64,000 nt of DNA, from positions 930,001-994,000 of the forward strand of contig BDSL01000004.1 in NCBI GenBank assembly GCA_003116995.1. Reading direction: 5' to 3'. Shown piece by piece: positions 55,553 through 64,000 of the stretch. Each line of letters opens with the position of its first letter. The first letter of the stretch is position 1. The notes beneath the pieces are model-generated. The model was given only the letters and a program-made list of their open reading frames with translations. It searched no databases and was not told the origin of the DNA. This DNA comes from Yamagishiella unicocca. Taxonomy: Eukaryota; Chlorophyta; Chlorophyceae; Chlamydomonadales; Volvocaceae. Both the position numbers and the translations under genes were made by a program.

Positions 55553-58500
55553 TCACGCTCCCGCCGCCCCGGCACCTTCCAGCCCTCCCGCCGCATCCAG
55601 CGCCGCCAGCGCCGCCTCACTGAGGAGGCTCTTGCCCACCGCTCCCCGGTCGTACGGCTGCGCCATCGTGCGCAGGAACTCGCGCGCCACGTGCACCTGC
55701 GCGGCACGAGGGAAGCATCGGTGTTCCGGTACGGCACAAGCCACACAACCCATGTGAGCAACACAAGTATCCGTCGCTTAACCGGTCATGGCAAACGCGC
55801 TTGATGCAGCGTTGCGCTGCCCCGATCGCCTTTTCCTCGCTGCCATGGCCATCGTCGCCATGCTATAGCATCCCCCAATAACCGTACCGTAGACGTAGGG
55901 CCCCTCATAGCCAGAGGAAGCGCATGTCCTTCCCTTCCCCCAAGCATCGCATTTTCAGAAGGCACCCCACCCCCCCGCCACTGTCATCCCATCGCACCAT
56001 CATATCCGTGGACAGGTTCATGTGCGCCTCCTTGAGGTGGCGCGTGATCCACTGCGGCAGCTTGTCCCGCTTGTCGTGGCGCTGGTAGCGCTTGTCCGCG
56101 AAGATCATCATGCCTGCGGGGGCGTCGCACAAAGACACCCAACAATCACACCCGACAAAGGCTACATGCTGGCTCCTCTGGCTGCGGAGAGGAGGGTGCC
56201 CACTGCGAGCTATCCACAGTCCGTTTCAGGACAGAATAACGCGAGACGGGTCTTCGCATCCATGGCATCCATGGCTAACACCCTTCCCGCCGGTGATTGC
56301 AATGGCGAAGTAGCAACGGGCCGCCGCCCCTCAACCCCACCAGCCGCTTACCGTAGTCCGCCTTGCTGCGGATGACGCGTCCCACGCACTGCGCCGCCTG
56401 CCGCACTGCGTCGAAGGCCAGGTAGTCGGCCTCCTTGATCTGGAACGTCTCGCGCAGGTATTCCAGGCGCGCGCGCAGGATGCGACTGAGCGTGTACTGG
56501 TACGGCACACCGAACATGACCACCGCGCGGCCGTAGTGGCGGTCGAAGTCGATGCCCTCCGCAACCTGCGACAGGAGCGCGACGGCAATCGTGGCGGCAG
56601 AGGGTGCGGGGGTGCTGGGCAAGAAGGCTGGGTTCAGGTCAGGTCGCGGCAACCTTTGCGCTGCCTGCACCGCTGCTGGCGACTGCAGGTGCCCGGCGGA
56701 CGACCACTCGCTTCGCCCGCGCCGCCACTCCCAGCGACCTTGCACAGCCGCGCCCCAGGGGCGTACCTTCCCCCTGGCCACGGACAGGAAGACTGCGCCG
56801 CGGCCGCTGTCACAGGCCCGTCGGAAGTTATCGAGGGCCAGCGTCGTCTCCACCACGTCCTACGGTGGGGCACATGGGGATGTAGCGGTACCGGTATTCA
56901 GCGGCTTCCTACTATGCGCAATGCGACCCTACGGCAGGGAGATCAAGATTGCCGGCTTCTGAGATCAGCCGACTCCGATTACGAGAGGTCATTCATGACG
57001 CTTCTGCTCCGTGCGCGACCCCACCAGACCTGCTCACCCTGCGTCGGTTCATTCATCGGTTTGCTCTGTACCCACCGACCAATCCACCCACCTGCGTCTC
57101 GATGAAGATCAGCTTGTGCTGCATGATTTCCTGGGAGGCCAATCAGGGAGCAGGAGGAGTATTCAGGGTTGGAACAACCGTACTGCACAAAGGGCGCTGC
57201 CGTCGTGCGAGGAGGGCCACGTCGATCCGCAGCCTGCGGACTCGTCGTGGCATCTTGCGTGGCGGTGTCACCGATGTCACCGATGTGCCGTTCGGGCGTA
57301 GGGTCGTCCACCACGGTGCCCATCCCCGCACCTGCAAAATACCCATGTCGTGCCACTTGGAGATGATCTGGTCCATATAGCGATACGACACGAAGAACGC
57401 CACGATGCCGTCCGGCACGGCGGCGGACAGGTCCACGAGCAGGCGCCCGTAGTTGCGCATGACCCCTGGGTCGCCGCGCATCTCAAACTTGGTGGACATG
57501 GGCATCTGGTGAGGGTGGTGAGCGAGACCGGGTGGCGGGAGGTCGGCAGCGAGTGTGGCACAAGAGACGCGAAATCAGTTAATTGCAGGACTGCAGTTTT
57601 GGACAGAATTGGCAAACGTGCAGATCGCTTGAGGATACAGTGCGCTCCTAACGCAGACCCGGTCCCGCACCCGCATGCTGAGATATCGCTTTGTACCGTC
57701 TTTGGCAAGCGGAGGCTGCACCCTCCTCTCGAACCCCTGCTATCTCGGCGCCCTCTGAAACCGCTCGTGAGGTCACCCACCTGGTCGGCGCCTCTCGTCA
57801 CCACCACCGGGCACAGACAGTCCCGCGTGAGGGTCATCTGAAATGACTGGATAGCCACAGGATTGAAGTTAAGGATTCGAGGGTAGAGATCGATAGGGCT
57901 TAGAGTACCTGCGGACCAGGCAAACATCCAGGCAACATTTAGGGGCCGGAAAAGCCGTTCTCTTGGTTCCATGTTGCAGCGGTCCTACAACACCGGACCG
58001 GCAGCTGGACGCCGCCTCACCGCTGGTGATGACCACGGACTGGAACTTAGAGAAGACCGGCTTCATGGCCAGGCTGGCATCCAGGCACGACAACTGGAGC
58101 ACGGGATCGGGGACTTGGGGCAGCCGCTCGTCGTACGGCTCCATGATGATCGCGAAGCCCTGCCGTACGCGCATTGCGGCACCGTGAACCAAGAGGAAAG
58201 TGGAGAGTCAGCCTTGCACAAGGATTGCGACTGCGGACCCTCATCACTGAAAAAGCGCACGTAAGCACTCATGGCCAATTACCATCTCACCTTCAGGCAA
58301 GGCTGGCTAGATTGCGAAAATCTAGCACAACAGCAAGCCCGCCATACCTGAAAGGCCTTTCCCCTTCCCAATCCACGGGTGCTCCCTGGCGGGTTCGAAC
58401 CCAGGACCGGCCCCCTTCCCCACCTTGGCGTATGTGCCCACCAGCGTCGCGAAGTCGGCCACCAGCTGGATGGGCGTGTACTCGTCGGTGTTGGTGATCT

Positions 58501-61500
58501 CCAGCGTCTTGAGGAGCGAGCTCAGCCGGTCGTAGCAGAACCTGCGGAGCGGGTCGGGTCGGTGGAGGTGAGGTGGGGCGCGCGGTGCGGCACCCTGCAT
58601 CCTCGCGCTCGTGTGTTTGTGATGGCTTGTGCGTTGTGCACGTGGGCAGCTGCCTATGGTAATGCTGTGCATCAAAAGGTATGCAGGCCGACGAACTGTC
58701 CCTGGGTCAGGGAGGGCCAGTGTGTCAGGAGTGCAGACTGCAGAGACGTTTCGATGCCAGGCGTATGCGTTTGGAGATGCAGTTGGAGATGCAGATGACA
58801 CCGGCCCCTGGCGCAGAGATGCCATAGCGCCCATGCCCTTAAGCCCCTAAGCTGCTTGCCAAGAGGAAAGACCCCTTCCCTAAACGACCGGCACACGCAC
58901 TTGAGCGTCTTCGCGTCCACCTGCACCCGGTCTTGCAGCTCCTGCAGGAAGACCTGCAGCCGGAAAGCACACGGCGCAGCACGGCACAGCACAGCACGAC
59001 ACATCGAGTCAGGCCCGACTCACTCCAGCTGGCTTGAGCCCTTGCGTGGCGCGGGGTCTCTGTTGCCTGACCGGCCTGGGTCCGCATTGCCTTTGCGGTG
59101 CCCGTTGCCGCGCCCCTGCACACCCCACCCCGCGCCCACCTGGGGCGTCTGGCTGGTGACCACCGGCGACGCCATCTTGTCCCTCAGGAAGGCCAGGAAG
59201 CGGTGCAGGAAGCCCATGAAGTGCTCGGCGCGCCGGATGTTGCCTGCAGCCGGAGGTTGCCATCGGCAGGGTAAGACAAAAACAGCTCAGGGAGCGAGGC
59301 GCCGAGCTCGTTCCACTCGAAGGAATGCCCAGGAGGCATGGTAAGATGTTTTGGCGCGGGATTTGCCCCGCAAGCCCTGCCCCGCAAGCCCTGCCCCGCA
59401 AGCCCTGCCCCGCAAGCCCTGCCCCGCAAGCCCTGCTCCGCAAGCCCTGCCCCGCAAGCCCTCCGCCCTGAAAGACCCTCCCGCCTACCGGGCACCGTCT
59501 CCTGCACCACGTCCGCGGGAAGAGCTGGGTTGGCCAGCCAGTCCTCACCGCCGCGAAGAGCGCCCTGCGGTGCGGTACAGTGCAGGGCAAATTTGTGTCC
59601 GCTAGTCCCACGTCTGATCCACACACAATGCTACCAAGGCCAGTTGATACGGGTACAGCAGCTCGTACGATAAGACGTGTTCCCACCCGTGGGAAAGACG
59701 CCGCAGATCCGAGTGCCCTAATGCTTCGCAAGGCTGCAGTTTCAGCCCTGTCGCCGCCCTGATCAAGCCCCCTCACTCCCCCCGCAGCTCCTACCTGCGC
59801 CACCAGCCCCGCCACCAGCCGGTTGTACTCGCCCTGCAGGCGGGCGGCATCAGCCTCGCGGGCGCGACGAATCGACTGCGGCGGCCCACAGGGGGAAGAC
59901 ACCGAGAGGGAGGTATGAGAGGAGCACAGGCGGGAGGGAGAGAAGCACGGAATGTGATGCGATTGGCAGGTTAGGGTGAAGTTAGCCTGGTGGCTCACCT
60001 GCCCTGCTCTCCCCCGCGCCCCTCATCCACCCAAAACAGGGGCACCTTCAAGGCTCCAGAAGGCGCCCGCACCCGCTTCCACAGTCTCCGACCTAACTTC
60101 AGCATCCGCCTGCTGTATGCCCAGCCCGCGTCCGCAGCCCGCGCCTCGGTCCCCCGACCACGCCCTATGGGCACCGCCCTCTCACGGTGTTGAGCCTTCC
60201 CAGGTTCCTTCCCGCCGCCTCCAGCGTCTGCTTGCGCAGGTTGACGGACAGCGCCTCAATGCACACGTTGTCGATGTTGTGTGCCTCGTCAAACACCACC
60301 ACGCACTCCTTCTCCAGCTCGCGGGAGACCATCTGTTCACCGCACACCAGGTCAGGTGGAAGCGCCGCGTAAGATGTAAGGCATAAGGTAACGTGTTTGG
60401 CATAAGGCATCCTGACAGATGGGATCCTGACAGATGGGAAGCATTGCCGTGCGTTAGATCGGAAACAATAAGGTGAGTCGTGAGGATGGGAGCCCAGCCA
60501 GTGAAGAAAGGCAGGCTGCACGTGGGGGGGACGGGCGGACGCAACGACCGGTAGGTACACCGGCGCGAGCGGGACTGGTTGCTCCAGGGAGGCCGCACCT
60601 GGGAGACCTTGGGGTCGATCATGTATTGGTAGTTGTACACCACGACGTTGGCGAAGGCCATCATGTGGCGGGCCAGGAAGTAGGGGCACCAGCCTTTTTT
60701 GCGGCCAAAGTCGCGCAGGTCGGCCAGTGTATACACCCCTGTGGAGCAGGAGGGGGGAAGGCCAGCTGGCGCTCGGAACCGGGTCAGGCACGTGACGCTC
60801 TCCGGACACTGCGGCCCAGTCACCAACCTGGCGGCAGCAGCGCCTCGACCCCGGCCCGCTCGAGCCCCTCAAAGTAGTCGCACAGCTCCATGTCAGCGGC
60901 CCCGCCGCCGCCGCTGCCGCCACCGCCGCTGCCGCCACCCTCGCCGCCGGCCTCTCTCCCACCCGTCTTCTCGCCTGCGCGCTCGCGCACCCAGGACGCC
61001 GTCATCTTGCGGCATCCCGCGTCCACACTTTCCCTCGAGCCCTCCTCTGCGGCCAAGTGGGGAAGGCGGGCCGGGTACGCGGGGGAGCCGGCGCGAGCGG
61101 GCCAGGTTGCCGCACTAATGTGGCGGGGCCGGGCGCAGGGCAGTTGCGGAGGCACGGCGGTGTACAACGACGCCAAAGCCGAAAAAAGCATTTGTCTGAA
61201 GAACCTGAGCCGTGCTGGCTGCAGCCTCCCAGGTGCCGTCCGGTGCCCCACCTGCTACCCGCGGGTGGATGCACAGGTTCTTGCGCGAGGACAGCCCCAG
61301 GGCCAGGATCTCATTGGACCCCGGACCCCGCCCCAGGTACTTGGAGCGGTACTCGATCAGCTCGGCCAGCTCGGCCAGGACCTGGCACGGCCACACCAGC
61401 GAGGGGAATTGGAAACGTTGGGAGGGAGGGGGATGGGAGCCAATGCGGAGCCGGGGCCGGTGGGGCCGGTGCCACCCCTTCGTCTTGCCGTCCTAGCATC

Positions 61501-62365
61501 CCTCCCCAGCAGTGCTGGCGCAGACTGCGCGCCCTTGCTCACCTTCTCCATCTCCGGCACTGTGCGGGTGCAGTAGATGAGCTTGCCGACCTCCTTGTGC
61601 GCCAGTTGGTAGCTGGTGATGAGCGACAGCAGGGTGATGGTCTTGCCGGTGCCTGTGGGCATCTGAGGCGGGGGGAGTGGGGAAGGGAGGGGGGGCCCAC
61701 CGGTCACGTCCGCGCAGCAGGCCAGTGATGAGCGAAAGGAGAGAGAGGTCATCAGTTGGAGGGGCTCGGCGATGCGCAGCATAGGGGGCAGGAGGTGTAG
61801 ATATGCGCGATAGGACACATTGGAGTTGCGCTGCGTTGACATGGGGGAGTCGGCCAAGGAGAAACGTGTGTGTACGAGCCGGCGGCCTCAGGAGAAGGGC
61901 ATGCACGGGCTGTGGGACATGTCGAGAGACGGCGAATAATCGGGACCTCGGCACAGGAGCCACTGACAATCCGCAGCACTGTGCTGTGAAGCAAATTATA
62001 TGGTGGGCCCATCGCGGCATGCCCCCCGGCACCGCTGCTACGCCCCACCATGTCCTTCCACGCCCTGGCCTTCCCGCGAAGGAGGCCTTATGCAAAAGAG
62101 GCTGCGGCATGCGGGAACCTTGTGCGCCGACGTTTCACTTGTGCAGCATGCATCGTGCAGTAGCTCCGCAAAGACCCATGTCATGCACTTCACGTGGGAG
62201 CTCGCAAACTGGGTAACCTGTGAAGGCACTCCCGCCGCGCACCTCCAAGAGGCAGTGGCCCCGGGCATCTAGCGCTCTCTTGAGCTCCAGCATATAACGA
62301 TACTGCTCAGGGTATATGTACTCGTATGGGAAGTACACCGTGAGGCCCTCCAGATTGAACTTCAT
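55553..62365 (-). CDS. XPD: XPD/ERCC2 5'-3' DNA helicase of TFIIH
   Basis: Iron-sulfur superfamily 2 helicase that opens DNA in nucleotide excision repair and helps TFIIH in transcription. Nineteen exons: 62365..62243, 61662..61543, 61381..61252, 61046..60828, 60738..60599, 60332..60186, 59875..59795, 59564..59489, 59243..59140, 58953..58901, 58541..58424, 58159..58021, 57908..57781, 57505..57332, 57130..57092, 56859..56767, 56565..56352, 56113..55998 and 55696..55553 (2,358 nt, 785 residues). Walker A is MPTGTGKT (42-49), the box DEAH (259-262), and motif [12 protein letters not shown]. The four Fe-S cysteines are at ~118 (NLCIHP), 136 (DAGCRK), 180 (MELCDY) and 215 (GWCPYF). [20 protein letters not shown] and DKLPQWI are family-typical. 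A Gly-rich insert (~151-174) sits between the second and third cysteines. Plant counterpart: UVH6. Confidence 0.96.
59364..59461. repeat. 14-bp minisatellite, seven copies, in an XPD intron
   Basis: Seven head-to-tail copies of tgccccgcaagccc lie in the 245-nt intron between XPD exons 8 and 9; the sixth copy has one substitution (tgctcc). Long open frames across it (Pro/Ala/Lys repeats in several frames) are a by-product of the repeat. Confidence 0.93.
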
Positions 62366-63321
62366 GGCGCCTGCGGGCGCGGCAGCGCTGCCGCTGCTCG
62401 CGCCCAATCGCAGCGATGCTACTTGCGCTCAATCGTACTGTTAACGTTTAGGATGCGATACAACATGTTGGGGTGTGACGCATATCGGTAAGTTCCCTGA
62501 CGCTTATGAAAGAATGTTTCCGTCTGCCCTTTGATTTCAACATCAATAATTACCGCTGCTACAGGTTAGGATTCACAAGAGTTCATGGAAGAAAGAGGCG
62601 GCATGTGCTGCGCATGCTGCGAAATACGGCCAATGCGTAGCCGAACCATGGGCCTTTAGAGGCCGAACCATGGCACCATATCATTTTGCAGATACATTGG
62701 CCTTGACCCCTAAATATGCACGATGACTGGGCAGAAATGCTGGCTATGCTGTGGAAAACATAATCTGGAGAAAATGGCCCCTTGCGTCCGTTGTGACGCC
62801 ATAAGAGGTGTCCAAACCCTGGACGCCTTACATGTAAGTATTGGGTGGGCAATCAAAGAATGCTCAGGCTCCGGCGGGATCGGGCAGGCTTCAACCCGAC
62901 TGGGTGCTCCAACCAGCTTGTCCGCGCACAAGTACTAGCTGTCCATTGTGCAGCTAAGTTAAGCCTTACCTGTATTGTAAACGGCAGGTGAAAGACTTCC
63001 CAAGTTCCCATACAGGGCCGTCAATGCAGTTGAACGACAATGGACGAGCTGGAAATGCGTGCAAGTATACAATCGCTACCGTAGCACGACAGCAAGCAGG
63101 TTCTACATAATTGTGTTGGCTAACCGGTTCACTTGGGTCGAGCACGGTTCACTTTGGTCGAGCACTAAGAATTCATTAATTGACGTTCCAGGTCCCTGTC
63201 ACCAATTGTCGTCTCGGTTGCCAAGGTAATTGACTTGTAATTGGCGTCGATGCATAGATGTTTCGGACGGCGCCGTCACGCATATGCGGCTTGCGTGCAC
63301 AGGCTTGCTCAACCCACAACA
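62366..63321. other. Divergent intergenic region
   Basis: Presumed promoters of XPD (-) and the putative right-edge gene (+). It contains a near-repeat (ggttcacttgggtcgagcac and ggttcactttggtcgagcac) at about 63127-63165. No exon was seen. Confidence 0.5.
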
Positions 63322-63414
63322 ATGCTCAGCGGCGCGACGGCTTCGCGTCCGTCGGTGTCATGCCGGCAAGCCATAAAAACCATGGCTATTTCCGCGCCTA
63401 TCAACCCGAGCAAG
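63322..63414 (+). CDS. Putative first exon of a plastid-protein gene leaving the window
   Basis: ATG at 63322 (context caacaATG) opens 31 codons ending in a clean AAG before a GTGGGC donor at 63415. The peptide MLSGATASRPSVSCRQAIK then TMAISAPINPSK has the Ser/Ala/Arg composition of a chloroplast transit peptide. An in-frame ATG upstream (63251) would lengthen it. Reading through the donor gives only 36 more codons before a stop. I could not find the second exon before base 64000, so both identity and gene status are uncertain. Confidence 0.35.
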
Positions 63415-64000
63415 GTGGGCTATGAAGTTTTGGGAGATTTCGATCCCAAAGGCGTTGACGTCAGATGCGGTTACCTGTTCTTGGCTTGGTTAACGCTGAG
63501 GCGCTATTTTCAACTTAAGTGATACGCTACTGACACCTTTCTTTATTTGAGCTTGCTGTATTGACTGAAATGGGGCAAAACCAATCGTAACGCCGACGCG
63601 CCCCTCGCCCCCTTCGGTCCCCACATGCCAACCCCAAAATTTCGCATGGTTTCAGCAGGGTGGATCCAATGGTGGCGGACCTCATCGTGTCCTGGCCGTT
63701 CAGGTGGGCTCTTAGATGAAAACACCGTGCTCGCTGGTGAATTGCCGGTTCACGGGGTATATTTCCACATTATCCACGTTTACCTTATCCACGCACGCTC
63801 CATATCGATGGACCGTCACCGTTGCTCGTGCGGGACATGCACGTGCAATGCTTTATGTGCTCCTCCCAAACGCGTTTGTCGGTCTCATACTTCCCTTACC
63901 GTACGCGGGCTCGGTATGGGTCTATCAAATCCTTATCCGCAACCTCGCTCGCCGTGGCTCACCCGAATTGTACATCGGCCTGCTGTTCGTCTCATCCTCC
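63415..64000. other. Right-edge sequence without recognised exon
   Basis: Probably the first intron of the putative plastid-protein gene, or intergenic DNA. Nothing further was recognised. Confidence 0.35.

Noticed and set aside
58391..58402. GGGTTCGAACCC in an XPD intron, looking like a tRNA T-loop/B box
   Set aside because: It is a 12-bp palindrome. No acceptor stem, anticodon arm or A box can be built around it on either strand.
59009..59998. 329-codon minus-strand frame with Gly/Ala/Gly/Leu repeats
   Set aside because: Produced by read-through of the 14-bp minisatellite and XPD introns; the true exons are in other frames there.
61258..61263. Alternative XPD exon 3 donor GTAGCA just after IHPR
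   Set aside because: It gives the wrong phase for the next acceptor; the donor at 61251 restores [13 protein letters not shown], matching plant XPD.
1..64000. CRISPR arrays, prokaryotic operons, integrated phage or insertion sequences
   Set aside because: No spaced palindromic repeat array, Shine-Dalgarno-spaced gene runs, transposase motifs or terminal inverted repeats were seen; all convincing genes are intron-rich and eukaryotic.

Overview
This window is nuclear DNA of a green alga, most likely a volvocine chlorophyte (Chlamydomonas/Volvox type). The evidence is short exons split by many 50-400 nt GT-AG introns, plastid proteins next to motile-cilium proteins (HCF164, a plastid acyl-ACP desaturase, EFCAB10, a CEP70-type protein), and TGTAA motifs after some stop codons, as in volvocine polyadenylation. 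The species is an inference. There are no prokaryotic operons, CRISPR arrays or convincing tRNA or rRNA genes. I built exon models by hand from splice sites and family similarity. For the conserved genes every exon phase closes and the total is a whole number of codons.

Layout. 158-1179 (+): 3' part of the RNase H2 catalytic subunit, cut by the left edge. 2310-5081 (-): farnesylatable type I DnaJ/HSP40. 5507-8363 (-): AKR2-like STI1/ankyrin protein with a plastid-type leader. 9498-11262 (+): HCF164, a thylakoid thioredoxin-like protein. 13034-15057 (+): cytosolic ribosomal protein eL27. 16422-19414 (-): stearoyl-ACP desaturase. 20323-21500 (-): four-helix, cysteine-rich copper-storage-type protein with a plastid-type leader. 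22526-27492 (+): unrecognised single-pass membrane protein with repeated cysteine modules. 29378-33203 (+): calcium-dependent protein kinase carrying an N-terminal C2 domain. 33802-49258 (-): 30-exon gene for a ~2,850-residue coiled-coil protein with a CEP70-like C-terminus. 49948-50376 (+): small putative mitochondrial protein. 51708-52202 (+): EFCAB10-like protein. 52716-54287 (-): adenine phosphoribosyltransferase. 55553-62365 (-): XPD/ERCC2 helicase of TFIIH. 63322 onward (+): probable first exon of a plastid-protein gene leaving the window.

The genes do not form one pathway. Thematic groups are plastid biogenesis and redox (AKR2-like, HCF164, desaturase, copper protein), cilium and basal body (CEP70-like, EFCAB10, 2.4 kb apart), and genome maintenance (RNase H2A, XPD). 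The least ordinary items are the plastid-type copper-storage protein, the C2-kinase fusion, the greatly enlarged CEP70-like protein, the orphan membrane protein with three copies of a CxC-x(8-9)-C-x7-C module, and a GC-AG intron that splits the active site of HCF164. Several short tandem duplications lie in introns and intergenic DNA.
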